From Burkholderia sp. L27(2015) (lineage in GTDB: Bacteria; Pseudomonadota; Gammaproteobacteria; Burkholderiales; Burkholderiaceae), in NCBI RefSeq assembly GCF_009765705.1, contig NZ_LMUX01000021.1, forward strand, positions 438,946-502,945: 64,000 nt of DNA, given 5' to 3'. The translations under genes and the position numbers were made by a program. A model generated the notes under the pieces. That model made no database searches, had not been told where the DNA came from, and saw only the letters and a program-made list of their open reading frames with translations. Below, one piece after another: positions 48,641-57,629 of this stretch. Within the stretch, counting starts at the first letter, position 1. Each line of letters opens with the position of its first letter.

Positions 48641-49997
48641 GAGCCTATCCGTTTCTTTGTGTGTGAGGCATAAACTGGCAACGTAAGGAGGCCTGTTATG
48701 CCACGCAAACAGAAGGAAGACGTGATGGTCGAGCCGGGTCAGGGACTCAATCTGGACCCGGAATTGATCAAGCAGCTGGTGCCTGGAATGTTGGATCGTT
48801 CGACACTGGAGGTACAGCTGTGGGCGCTCAAGAAGGCGATTTTCGAGCGAGCGCTAGGCGCCGAGATGACTCACCACCTCGGCTACAGCAAGGGCGAGGC
48901 CAAGCCAGCCGAGCTGGCCAATTACCGCAACGGCAGCAGCCGCAAGCGCGTCACGACCGACGACGACACCGTCGAATTAGAAATCCCCCGAGATCGCGAA
49001 GGCACATTTGACCCGGTTTTGATCGCCAAGGGCGAGCGCCGGTTCAAGGGCTTTGACGACAAGATTATCGCCATGTATGCCCGTGGCATGACGGTGCGCG
49101 AGATTCAGGGGTTTCTGTTGGAGATGTACGGCATCGAGGTGTCGCCGGATTTCATCAGCACGGTCACCGATGCGGTGGTCGAGGAAGTACGGGAGCGGCA
49201 GCAGCGCCCGCTCGATGCCATGTATCCGGTGGTCTTTTTCGATGCGTTGCGCGTCAAGATTCGCGACGAAGGGACCGTACGCAACAAGGCGATCTACCTG
49301 GCCTTGGGCATGCGCCGCGACGGCACACGGGATGTTCTAGGGATCTGGATCGAACACAGTGAGGGCGCCAAGTTCTGGCTACGCGTAGTCAATGACCTCA
49401 AGATCCGTGGCGTGCAGGATATCCTGATCGCGGTTGTGGATGGGCTCAAAGGCTTTCCGGGAGCGATCAATGCCGTGTTCCCGGAGACGACCGTGCAAAC
49501 CTGTATCGTCCATCTGATCCGCAACTCGCTGGACTTTGCGAGCTGGAAGGACCGCGGGCAAGTTGCGGCAGCACTCAAAGAAATCTATCGAGCGCCAACG
49601 GCTGAGGCTGCTGCACAAGCGCTGGAGGCCTTCGATGCAGGTCCTTGGGGCCGCAAACACCCACCGATTGCAGCCCTGTGGCGCCGGGTCTGGGAGCAGG
49701 TCATTCCGTTCTTCGCGGTCCACCCGGATGTGCGCAAGGTTGTGTACACGACAAACGCGATTGAGTCGCTGCACATGCAGTTGCGTAAGGTCATTAAGGC
49801 ACGCGGACACTTCCCAACCGACGAGGCGGCCCTCAAGCTGATATGGCTGGCACTGCGCAACATCATTGCCAAATGGACCGGCACCCGACATGATTGGAAA
49901 CGCGCCATGACCCAATTCGCTTTGCTTTACCCGGAGCGTTTCACTATCGCGCTATGAGATTCACAACCGCCTCACACACAGAGTTTCGGATACGTCC
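48641..49997 (+). mobile_element. IS256-family insertion sequence, complete
   Basis: A 1357-bp element. Imperfect terminal inverted repeats of 29 bp lie at 48641-48669 and 49969-49997; their inner parts share TATCCG and TGTGTGTGAGGC exactly. One transposase gene fills the element. An 8-bp direct repeat, TACTCGAT, flanks it. Intact ends, intact gene and an intact duplication point to a fairly recent insertion. Confidence 0.92.
48698..49957 (+). CDS. IS256-family (Mutator-type) transposase
   Basis: A 419-residue DDE transposase without frameshift. Catalytic residues are in VVFFDALRVKIRD (first Asp), VVDGLKGFPGAINAVFPET (second Asp) and NAIESLHMQLRKVIKARGHF (Glu region). The family C/H segment TVQTCIVHLIRNSL is present. 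GGAGG stands eight bases before the ATG. The protein appears functional. Confidence 0.95.
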   Translation: MPRKQKEDVMVEPGQGLNLDPELIKQLVPGMLDRSTLEVQLWALKKAIFERALGAEMTHHLGYSKGEAKPAELANYRNGSSRKRVTTDDDTVELEIPRDREGTFDPVLIAKGERRFKGFDDKIIAMYARGMTVREIQGFLLEMYGIEVSPDFISTVTDAVVEEVRERQQRPLDAMYPVVFFDALRVKIRDEGTVRNKAIYLALGMRRDGTRDVLGIWIEHSEGAKFWLRVVNDLKIRGVQDILIAVVDGLKGFPGAINAVFPETTVQTCIVHLIRNSLDFASWKDRGQVAAALKEIYRAPTAEAAAQALEAFDAGPWGRKHPPIAALWRRVWEQVIPFFAVHPDVRKVVYTTNAIESLHMQLRKVIKARGHFPTDEAALKLIWLALRNIIAKWTGTRHDWKRAMTQFALLYPERFTIAL

Positions 49998-50150
49998 TAC
50001 TCGATTGGCGACCTATAGCCAAGCATCGAATGCGGTCGCTTTCGATTGTAAAAGACTTCGATATATTCGAAACCGACGGCGTTCATTGCGGCATGCGTCG
50101 TGTACGCATCCCCCATGAACTCCTCTGTTCTTAAGATTGCAGCCAATTTG
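49998..50150 (-). pseudogene. IS3-family transposase remnant, upstream fragment
   Basis: On the minus strand it codes EYIEVFYNRKRPHSMLGYRS then PIE, the hallmark C-terminal block of IS3-group OrfB transposases. Upstream residues (TEEFMGDAYTTHAAMNAVGF) look like degraded transposase. Most of the gene is gone. The right-hand limit is approximate. The first eight bases are the right copy of the IS256 target duplication. Confidence 0.75.
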
Positions 50151-50291
50151 ACGCGCCCGCCCTGCACAGTAGTCCGCAAAGCATTGTCTGGTGTTGCTCA
50201 AAATGCGACAATGAAGGTTTTTTAGCAGAAGCCGCCCTTTCATTTAAAGGGGATTTTTCGATTATCCAGACAAAAAAAAGCAAGAAAACAA

Positions 50292-51278
50292 GTGGTCAAT
50301 CATTTTCTCACCAAGAAAACCAAGCAAACGCTCATTGTCTCCGGCATCAGTTTGGCCCTAGTCGGTTTTTTGGTTAGGGCCGTCGACTGGAAAGATGCTT
50401 TCCGTATCTTTCAGGGCGGGGTCTCACCAAACTCGTTGTGGCCATTCTTGTTAATGGCTTTCGCCATCGCCTTGATTTACGGGTACCGCTGGCGACTACT
50501 ACTCAAACCAAAACTTAATCACAAGGCATCTCTGATTGCATCGACGCTATGCCTTGGAGGAAACATGATTCTTCCGGCGCGAGGGGGAGATCTACTGCGG
50601 GTTCACTACAGCCATGTTGTTGGCAAAATGCCGCATGCCGAAGTCCTCAGCAGGCTATTTGTCGAAAAAGTCATCGATCTTGCGACCATCGCTGCAGTTG
50701 GCGTACTTGCTTCTGCCTCCTTGCATGAGCCAAGTGTTTCCTCGCATCCATCTATCCTGATAATTTTCACTGTATCCGCGCTGACGATGGCTTTTGTCGC
50801 TGTGGTGGCGATCAAGTATTTCGGCGAGCCGATGTTGCGTTGGTTGCAGCCAGTCTTCAAACTCGCCGGAAAGACTGCGTTTTTTGAGCGACACGTCACG
50901 CACCTGGTGCGTGATGCCAGTCGCACCCTCACCTTACCGACCGTGCTCCTGCCTGGCATCCTTACATTGGCCATGTGGCTGTCCGTATATGCGCTGTCTT
51001 ACATTCTCGCCGCCCGAATTGTTGGCGTAACGTTAAGTTACCAAGAATCGTTGCTAGTTCTTTTTGCTGGCGCTTTAGGCTTAATGCTCCCTGCAGCGCC
51101 GTCAGGCGTAGGAACATTTCATGCCTCGGTCGTTTCGGCCTTCATTTTTTTGGGCCGCTCTCCGGCGGAGGGATTACTCGTGGCGACCGCCATTCACCTT
51201 CTATTTTTTGTGGCATACGCGGTACCTGCGGCGTTTCTCTACGGTCGCTGGCGCCTAACTCGAAACGTACCAAGCTGA
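50292..51278 (+). CDS. Flippase-like integral membrane protein (LPG-synthase TM/YbhN family)
   Basis: A 328-residue membrane protein with seven to eight helices, of the family sharing the transmembrane part of lysylphosphatidylglycerol synthase (AglD/YbhN-like). Visible: SGISLALVGFLVRAVDWKDA, YGYRWRLLLKP, GGNMILPARGGDLLRVHYSH, SRLFVEKVIDLATIAAVGVL and MLPAAPSGVGTFHASVVSAF, which are the family-typical segments. Members are linked to lipid or glycolipid translocation. It starts with GTG 50292 and has no strong ribosome site, so the start is uncertain. It opens a four- or five-gene low-GC operon. Confidence 0.82.
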   Translation: MVNHFLTKKTKQTLIVSGISLALVGFLVRAVDWKDAFRIFQGGVSPNSLWPFLLMAFAIALIYGYRWRLLLKPKLNHKASLIASTLCLGGNMILPARGGDLLRVHYSHVVGKMPHAEVLSRLFVEKVIDLATIAAVGVLASASLHEPSVSSHPSILIIFTVSALTMAFVAVVAIKYFGEPMLRWLQPVFKLAGKTAFFERHVTHLVRDASRTLTLPTVLLPGILTLAMWLSVYALSYILAARIVGVTLSYQESLLVLFAGALGLMLPAAPSGVGTFHASVVSAFIFLGRSPAEGLLVATAIHLLFFVAYAVPAAFLYGRWRLTRNVPS

Positions 51279-51282
51279 GTTC

Positions 51283-52620
51283 ATGAGAAACTACTTCTAT
51301 TCACTGCTGCGAAAGTATCTGTCGCTGTTCATTCTGCCGCAAAACTCGGTTGTTGAAGTCGATCCAACATCCTCTTTGTTGGTCGGAGCGATGCCTCAAG
51401 GCAAGGTGGCGTTTCGCAACGCCCCGGAAGAGATAGCGTTGGCTACAAATTTCCGAGAGGGTGCCGTGCTTCCTGTCAAGAGCATTTATGAGGCGCGACC
51501 AGACTATCTTGTAATCAGCGGCCTGATTCATTACGAGCGAGACATCCAAGGCCTGTTAGGCAGTTTGCACAAAATGTGTCACCGGGAGACGCGCCTGGTG
51601 TTGACCTACTACAGCAGTCTGTGGCGTCCATTTACTAACCTCGCGTCGAAGCTCGGCTTGCGCCGCAAGTTACCAGAATCGAACTGGCTGGCACATGAGG
51701 ACATCAAGAATCTCTTAGAACTTGAGAATTTTGAGTTGATTCGACTCGATCACAAAATACTTTTTCCATTTTATGTTCCAGTCGTAAGCAATTTCTTTAA
51801 CCGGTACTTAGCCCCATTACCGCTATTCAAGATTTTTTGCCTTTTGAATATCGCCGTTGCCAGGCCATTGGTCGACGAAGTCAATAAGAAGCAAGCAATC
51901 CCATCGGTCTCAATTGTCGTTCCCGCCCGGAATGAGTCAGGAAATATCGACAACATCGTCAAGCGCATTCCCACCATGGGGCCCAATGACGAAATTATAT
52001 TTATTGAAGGTAACTCAACAGACGATACATGGCAGGCCATTCAGGCGGCGCACGCCCGCTACGGGCAGGAGCGCCCCATCCTCATCGCTCAACAGAGTGG
52101 AAAAGGCAAAGGGGACGCGGTACGAAAAGGATTTGGACTTGCCACGAATGAAATTCTCATGATCCTCGATGCGGACATGACCGTTCCCCCTGAGGACCTC
52201 CCTAAGTTTTACCACGCCATCAGGGACGGAAAAGGCGAATTCATTAACGGCACGCGTTTGGTCTATCCCATGGAGAAAGAGGCGATGCGCTTCTTCAACC
52301 TTCTTGGCAATAAATTTTTCGCCATCGCTTTTTCCTTCGTTCTTGGGCAACGATTTAAAGACACGTTGTGCGGCACCAAGGTGATTAGTCGTTCAAATTA
52401 TCTGCAACTGGCGAAGAACCGCTCCTTCTTTGGCGACTTCGATCCCTTCGGCGACTTCGACCTAATTTTCGGTGCTGCTCGGATGGGGCTGAAGATCGTC
52501 GAAGTTCCAATTTGCTATCGCGAGCGCGTCTACGGAGAGACAAATATCTCTCGCTGGCGCCATGGCGCCATCTTGCTTGCAATGCTTATTTTTTCTGCGA
52601 AACGAATAAAGTTCCTCTGA
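51283..52620 (+). CDS. GT2 glycosyltransferase with N-terminal methyltransferase-like domain
   Basis: A 445-residue fusion. Residues 1 to about 175 resemble the later half of a class I methyltransferase (NSVVEVDPTSSLLVGAMPQG, YLVISGLIHYERDIQGLLGS, NWLAHEDIKNLLELENFEL) but the usual glycine-rich SAM loop is missing. Residues about 205-445 are a dolichol-phosphate-mannose-synthase-like GT2: SVSIVVPARNESGNIDNIVK, DEIIFIEGNSTDDTWQAIQA, LMILDADMTVPPEDLPKFYH and CGTKVISRSNYLQLAKNRSF. The first domain is probably a non-catalytic relic or binding module. It starts 4 bp after the flippase-like gene. Confidence 0.85.
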   Translation: MRNYFYSLLRKYLSLFILPQNSVVEVDPTSSLLVGAMPQGKVAFRNAPEEIALATNFREGAVLPVKSIYEARPDYLVISGLIHYERDIQGLLGSLHKMCHRETRLVLTYYSSLWRPFTNLASKLGLRRKLPESNWLAHEDIKNLLELENFELIRLDHKILFPFYVPVVSNFFNRYLAPLPLFKIFCLLNIAVARPLVDEVNKKQAIPSVSIVVPARNESGNIDNIVKRIPTMGPNDEIIFIEGNSTDDTWQAIQAAHARYGQERPILIAQQSGKGKGDAVRKGFGLATNEILMILDADMTVPPEDLPKFYHAIRDGKGEFINGTRLVYPMEKEAMRFFNLLGNKFFAIAFSFVLGQRFKDTLCGTKVISRSNYLQLAKNRSFFGDFDPFGDFDLIFGAARMGLKIVEVPICYRERVYGETNISRWRHGAILLAMLIFSAKRIKFL

Positions 52621-52621
52621 G

Positions 52622-53401
52622 ATGAACGTAGATAGCCAAAAACTTTATCAACACGACCTAGATCAAACTCTGGCGAATCGGGAGCGTCTCCAAAACAATC
52701 GCAACCTGATGTTTTGGTATCGAGAACTCTATCGAGATTTGTTTCGCACGGTTCCCGACATCGCCCAGAAACGAGTGCTGGAAATTGGAAGTGGAACCTC
52801 TCCGCTCAAAATGTTTCTGCCTAACGTCATTACGACGGACGTCCTGACGCTTGAGCATCTGGACCTTGTCTTCGATTGTCACAACATCGCTGACTTGGCT
52901 GAAATACCAGATCACAGCATTGACGTCATCACGCTAACGAATGTCCTGCATCACCTGCGCGACCCGATTCACTTTTTACACGGCGCGTCTCGCAAGCTTA
53001 GAAAGGGCGGCGATATATTCATCGTCGAACCGTATTTCTCGGTGTTGTCCTATTCGTTGTTCAAGTTCTTGCACCATGAACCTGTAAATTTTGATATATC
53101 TCGCCCAGTCTTGGACACGGTCGACGGCCCCTTGTCTTCTTCAAATCAGGCGATTCCATACATGATCTTCTTTTCTCGGCCAAACTGGTTAAAGGAATTA
53201 GCTGACAATTACGAATTAGAGGAGACGCGCTTCGGATTTTTTACGAGTCTGGCCTATATGGTAACGGGTGGAATTTCCCGAATATTTCCAGTTCCACACT
53301 GTATCTATCGGCCGTACCTCATGCTTGATCGGTCTTTGGCACGCATGCTACCCAAACTATTCGCTTCTTTCTTTAGTGTCCGCTTGGTTGCTAAAAGATA
53401 A
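52622..53401 (+). CDS. Class I SAM-dependent methyltransferase
   Basis: A 259-residue methyltransferase. Motif I is RVLEIGSGTSPLKMFLPNVI near residue 55, followed by LDLVFDCHNIADLAEIPDHS, VITLTNVLHHLRDPIHFLHG and LRKGGDIFIVEPYFSVLS. It begins one base after the stop of the GT2 fusion, so it is co-translated and could restore the methyltransferase function the fusion lacks. The C-terminal part (SLAYMVTGGISRIFPVPHCI) is family-specific. Acceptor unknown. Confidence 0.88.
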   Translation: MNVDSQKLYQHDLDQTLANRERLQNNRNLMFWYRELYRDLFRTVPDIAQKRVLEIGSGTSPLKMFLPNVITTDVLTLEHLDLVFDCHNIADLAEIPDHSIDVITLTNVLHHLRDPIHFLHGASRKLRKGGDIFIVEPYFSVLSYSLFKFLHHEPVNFDISRPVLDTVDGPLSSSNQAIPYMIFFSRPNWLKELADNYELEETRFGFFTSLAYMVTGGISRIFPVPHCIYRPYLMLDRSLARMLPKLFASFFSVRLVAKR

Positions 53402-53696
53402 ACATGTAAAATTTGGTATTCGGCTTGACCAGTAGCCACATGAACATTGCTACGGGGTCTACTGCCCTTTGTCAGTCTTGAAGATTAACGTGCGGCGGTG
53501 GTTCCCTCAAAAGTTATTGACTTAATCAATTCTCTCGGTTTTTTAAATACAAACAACAAGCTGTTTAGATGGTGATCTCTTCGAAGATTCTCGGCTTGGT
53601 CCGAATAATATTGATAACCGTTGCAATCTAATAGTCACCAAGCGCTCATGTGCCTAATATTGATATGCACATATAATAAGTAGGACTCAGCTTACT
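53402..53696. other. 295-bp AT-rich intergenic region
   Basis: No gene seen. A TATAAT at 53672-53677 lies 20 bp before the FkbM start, without a good -35, and is the only promoter-like element I find. No terminator with a U-run is obvious after the upstream methyltransferase. Confidence 0.5.
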
Positions 53697-54542
53697 ATGT
53701 TATCTACTAGCCACAAAATCAAAATCGCTCGTGGCCTTTCGGCCACAGTTCTTTCAGTACGTAGTCTCTTTGGCCTTCCCCCTGAGGTTGTTGCCACCCG
53801 CAGGGGATTGACCTGGTCACTCAATCTAAAGGAAGGTATTGATCTGGCTATTTACGCTCTGAGTGGGTTCGAGCTTCGAACCCTGCGCCGGTATGCCCAG
53901 TTGATCAAGGAGGGCAACGTCGTTCTCGACATCGGGGCCAACGTTGGTGCCCACACCCTGCCACTAGCTCAACTTGTAGGAAACACCGGCAAAGTGTTCT
54001 CATTTGAGCCAACGGCCTATGCGTTTGCGAAGCAGCAAGCAAACATCGCACTCAACCCATCCCTCGTTTCGAGAATTAGCGCTCATCAGATGATGCTGAT
54101 GGCCACGGATGCCGATCCGCTACCTGATTCAGTGTACTCAAGCTGGCCGCTTGAAACCGCCGACGATTTGCATAGTCAGCATCACGGCCGCTTGATGGAA
54201 ACTCGTGGATCTGTCAAAGGCACCTTGGATAGTTTTGTTCGGAATGCGGGAATCGAGCGTATCGACTTTATCAAACTTGATGTGGATGGTAATGAAAATG
54301 ATGTGCTGGCTGGAGCAAAGACAGTCTTAGAAAATTCAAAACCCAAGATAATGCTCGAGCTCGCGCCCTATGTTTATGCATCGGCGCCGCATAAGTTTGA
54401 TGAATTGTTAGAAGATCTCTGGCGCATGGGATACCAAATATCCGATATAGCGACAGGACTGCCGTTGCCACAGAATTCAGCTGCGATCAGGGCACTTATT
54501 CCCGAAGCTGGCTGTTTGAATGCGTTAGCCGAAATTCAATGA
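53697..54542 (+). CDS. FkbM-family methyltransferase
   Basis: A 281-residue SAM-dependent O-methyltransferase. Motif I is VVLDIGANVGAHTLPLAQLV near residue 78, then VFSFEPTAYAFAKQQANIAL, and the FkbM signature IDFIKLDVDGNENDVLAGAK with LENSKPKIMLELAPY. Polysaccharide clusters often carry such enzymes to methylate sugar hydroxyls. The gene has low GC. Its stop overlaps the next gene (ATGA). Confidence 0.9.
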   Translation: MLSTSHKIKIARGLSATVLSVRSLFGLPPEVVATRRGLTWSLNLKEGIDLAIYALSGFELRTLRRYAQLIKEGNVVLDIGANVGAHTLPLAQLVGNTGKVFSFEPTAYAFAKQQANIALNPSLVSRISAHQMMLMATDADPLPDSVYSSWPLETADDLHSQHHGRLMETRGSVKGTLDSFVRNAGIERIDFIKLDVDGNENDVLAGAKTVLENSKPKIMLELAPYVYASAPHKFDELLEDLWRMGYQISDIATGLPLPQNSAAIRALIPEAGCLNALAEIQ

Positions 54543-56251
54543 TGAATACTATTTCAACACCCAAAAGGAAGCGTGCGATCTCTTTTGTTTCGCTACCCTT
54601 AATTTTTACATCGCTACCCTTCATTTTGGTGGCGGCTGTATGGCTATATTTCGCTGTGTTACACCCCATTCCTTACTGGCAAGAGTCCGGGGATTATCCG
54701 TGGTACGCGTTATCGCAAGCATTCACACTGGAAGCAAAGTTCTCGGGTTTTCCGGCAACGAATTTAGGATACAACATCCATCCCGGCGTACCATTTGGAT
54801 TTGCCGGTTGGGTGGCATTCCGTCTCGCCACCCAGGGACTAAGCGATAGTAGCGAACGGATAGCTTATGCTATGGCCAACGCGCAAACATTTTGGTTGTG
54901 GGCAAAAATCATTGCGCTCGCCCTGAATCTTGCGGGCATGCTTGCGTTGCAACGTATATTTAAGGGAGACGCATTACGTTTCTGTATCGCGTGCGGACTT
55001 TATTTCGCTGCGATTCCCGCGGTATTCGGCACCTCACTTCTGCAGTTAACAAATGAGAGCTTTGCACTCGTATATATTACATCATTTTACTATTTGACGT
55101 TTAGACTCTTAACTGATCAGAAGAACCTTGAAACGGAGCCACGTCCCAGGTCCTCAATTTTCACTCGCGATTTATTAAGCTTCCTTTTAGGATCTTTAAC
55201 TGCGCTTGGATGCTCAATAAAAATATATTACACAGCACCTGCGTTTGGAATGGTAATTGGCCTCATAGCTGCTGTTATGGTGAAAGCCCTTGACAAAAGA
55301 TCTGCCTTAAGAGTTTTCGTAACATTTCTAGGTGGATTGCTTTTTTCAGGCACCTTAGTCATAAATTTCGTAATTGGCTGGCCCGCATTTAAAGAATGGA
55401 TTATTTGGAATTACGGAATGCTATCGCATACAAATCGCTATGGAAGCGGCGACCAAGGGTTTATGCAATTGTCACTGGCATTGGATGCAATCAAAGATCT
55501 CACATTCACGACATTAGGCACTTTTCCATTAATTACCGCATCTCTGATAACGATTTATCTGGGAACAACAATAAACGGCATAAAAGACAAGCCATGGAAG
55601 AAAAAAAATATTCCATTTGTTGTCGCAATATTTTTTGGAATTTTTATAAACCTTACTGGTCTATTAAAACATTACTCACCTCTATCGCAACATTACGCAC
55701 TTCCCTTATGCGCATCTTTATCGTGTTTGCTATTAATAAAAAATAAAGACGCCTATGGTCGAAATTTCTTAAAGATTGGAGTGATTTTGGTCGCTGCTTT
55801 ACTAGTCGTTAACTTACATTCCTACACAAAAATTCATACAACAAATAATCAATTGGCGAGCGCCGTAATCCGGGATTCCGAGACAATAGAAAAGCTACCC
55901 CTTTTGCCTGGGGAAAAACGCGTATGGGGATACTACAGCCCTACAAAAGCTGGTGTTATGCCAATGATTAACCAATACGCAGGATCGTCCTTTGTTTCGC
56001 AGATTATCAACAAAAACTCCAGCTCCAATGACGTTACTCCAAACGATGATCGGGACACGAAAAATTGGCGATATGTAATATTCCCCAAAAGCTATTTTCC
56101 AACCCGAGAATCTATTCCCCAAAACTACCCAAAGCAATTCGATTTTGCCGTGACAAAATTTGCGATTCGCGATACGGACAAAATCTCCGAGTTAGAGACA
56201 TTCTTTTTACTGAGTAGGGTATCTGATGTTACGCCCGGCTCGGCCAAGTAG
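54539..56251 (+). CDS. Large multi-spanning membrane protein, possibly GT-C fold
   Basis: A 570-residue protein with about ten to twelve membrane segments (SLPFILVAAVWLYFAVLHPI first). After the first helix an acidic loop, YWQESGDYPWYALS, carries Glu and Asp at the place where GT-C glycosyltransferases keep their catalytic acidic residues. A region HYSPLSQHYALPLCASLSCL resembles the middle of such proteins. The last 130 residues look periplasmic and soluble. It could be a lipid-linked sugar transferase or a polymerase; the locus otherwise lacks an obvious polymerase. GC is the lowest in the window. Family not recognised with certainty. Confidence 0.5.
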   Translation: MMNTISTPKRKRAISFVSLPLIFTSLPFILVAAVWLYFAVLHPIPYWQESGDYPWYALSQAFTLEAKFSGFPATNLGYNIHPGVPFGFAGWVAFRLATQGLSDSSERIAYAMANAQTFWLWAKIIALALNLAGMLALQRIFKGDALRFCIACGLYFAAIPAVFGTSLLQLTNESFALVYITSFYYLTFRLLTDQKNLETEPRPRSSIFTRDLLSFLLGSLTALGCSIKIYYTAPAFGMVIGLIAAVMVKALDKRSALRVFVTFLGGLLFSGTLVINFVIGWPAFKEWIIWNYGMLSHTNRYGSGDQGFMQLSLALDAIKDLTFTTLGTFPLITASLITIYLGTTINGIKDKPWKKKNIPFVVAIFFGIFINLTGLLKHYSPLSQHYALPLCASLSCLLLIKNKDAYGRNFLKIGVILVAALLVVNLHSYTKIHTTNNQLASAVIRDSETIEKLPLLPGEKRVWGYYSPTKAGVMPMINQYAGSSFVSQIINKNSSSNDVTPNDDRDTKNWRYVIFPKSYFPTRESIPQNYPKQFDFAVTKFAIRDTDKISELETFFLLSRVSDVTPGSAK

Positions 56252-56489
56252 CCTTTTCAAGGTCGGCGAGATACCGTATAGCGCCTGCTGCGCGGTGTCA
56301 CATCTTCCGACACGCGGATCGGGCTAGCAGCTGGCAATCCCCTAACCTCATTTTTTGCAATCGCTTGAAATCGGGAGTACCGTCTCGCTGTCTCTTGCGA
56401 CGCACGAACGGTGACCCTTCTGCGCTAGCGTACACGTGTCCACCTATTGGTTAAGTGGGCAAGATACACTCAAGATTCGGACTGGTTAT
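56252..56489. other. 238-bp gap between convergent operons
   Basis: It lies between the stop of the large membrane protein and the stop of the leftward GT4 gene. GC rises back towards the genome level here. No gene and no clear bidirectional terminator are visible. Confidence 0.5.
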
Positions 56490-57614
56490 TCAAGATAGCT
56501 TCCTGGCGCGTACCAAAGTACGGTACAAATCGACATACGAGTTCACCATTTGCTCAGCCGTAAAATACTTCCAATACCTCTCCTCCGCTAGGCGGCCCAT
56601 TTCAGCAGCTTCTTCGGGGTGCGTCCATAGATGGTGCATGGCAGAGCGCAGCGCCTCGGGTTCGCTGGGTGGAATGACAAGCCCCGTCTGCTCCGCTACA
56701 TTGATAAAAGTTGTGCCGGTGCCGATTTCACAGGAAATCATCGGTTTGCCGTACATAGCACCTTCCAACAGCGAGATACCGAAAGCTTCGGAACGCAGAT
56801 GCGAAGGAAAAACCAGGCCGTAGCAAAGGGTGAGCAATGCTACCTTGTCCTCATCATCTAAATGCCCAAGGAAATGAACATTGCGCAAACCGAGTCTGGC
56901 TGCCTGAGCCTTCAACTCTCCCTCAATCGGCCCTACGCCAACGATCACGATGGGGTAGTCGGTTCCCCGCGCGGCTTCCATCAGAGTATGCAACCCCTTG
57001 TAGTAGCGGATTACGCCTACAAACAGGAAAAATGCCGGACCAAGCTTCTCGCGCCAGAACCGTAGACGATCCAGAGATGGCTGGGGATAGGTGGCCTTGT
57101 CAAGACCAATTGGAATCACGGAAACTTTGTCCGAGAATCTCCTCAGGACATCGCTGGTTGCCAAATAATTGGGCGACGTCGCAACAATGCGATCCATACT
57201 CGCCAAAAAGCGTCGCATTAAAGGACGATATAGCTTCAATAAATACTTCTGGCGAATGATGTCCGAATGGTAAGTCACCAAGGCAGGCTTGTTTACACGG
57301 GTCGCAAAGTGCACGACGTCCATGAATGGCCATGGGAAATGATAGTGGACAATATCTGCTTTCTTCGCCAACTCCGAGAAACGCGAAAAAGCAGAGATCG
57401 ACAAACCCGTCGACGCAATCTGCAAATCGAATCGCACGCGGTGCGCGTGATAACCATTGATTTCAATAGTGCTCGCCCCCCGGTCGGCGGTAAGTGACAG
57501 GACATCGGTCTCGATACCGAGCTTTTCGGTACCCCGGGCAATCTGATTAATAACCTGCTCTACCCCACCCATCGTATCTGGGAAGGCGGTTTTGTAAAAG
57601 TGCAGAACCCGCAT
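56490..57614 (-). CDS. GT4-family glycosyltransferase
   Basis: A 374-residue GT-B enzyme. Visible: RVLHFYKTAFPDTMGGVEQV, IVHYHFPWPFMDVVHFATRV, ATSPNYLATSDVLRRFSDKV, FFLFVGVIRYYKGLHTLMEA and the donor-site region SEAFGISLLEGAMYGKPMIS. It resembles mannosyl- or fucosyl-type GT4 enzymes of O-antigen loci. Last gene of the leftward operon, 15 bp after the GT2 gene. Confidence 0.9.
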   Translation of the reverse strand: MRVLHFYKTAFPDTMGGVEQVINQIARGTEKLGIETDVLSLTADRGASTIEINGYHAHRVRFDLQIASTGLSISAFSRFSELAKKADIVHYHFPWPFMDVVHFATRVNKPALVTYHSDIIRQKYLLKLYRPLMRRFLASMDRIVATSPNYLATSDVLRRFSDKVSVIPIGLDKATYPQPSLDRLRFWREKLGPAFFLFVGVIRYYKGLHTLMEAARGTDYPIVIVGVGPIEGELKAQAARLGLRNVHFLGHLDDEDKVALLTLCYGLVFPSHLRSEAFGISLLEGAMYGKPMISCEIGTGTTFINVAEQTGLVIPPSEPEALRSAMHHLWTHPEEAAEMGRLAEERYWKYFTAEQMVNSYVDLYRTLVRARKLS

Positions 57615-57629
57615 TCAATTCTGCTCCGA

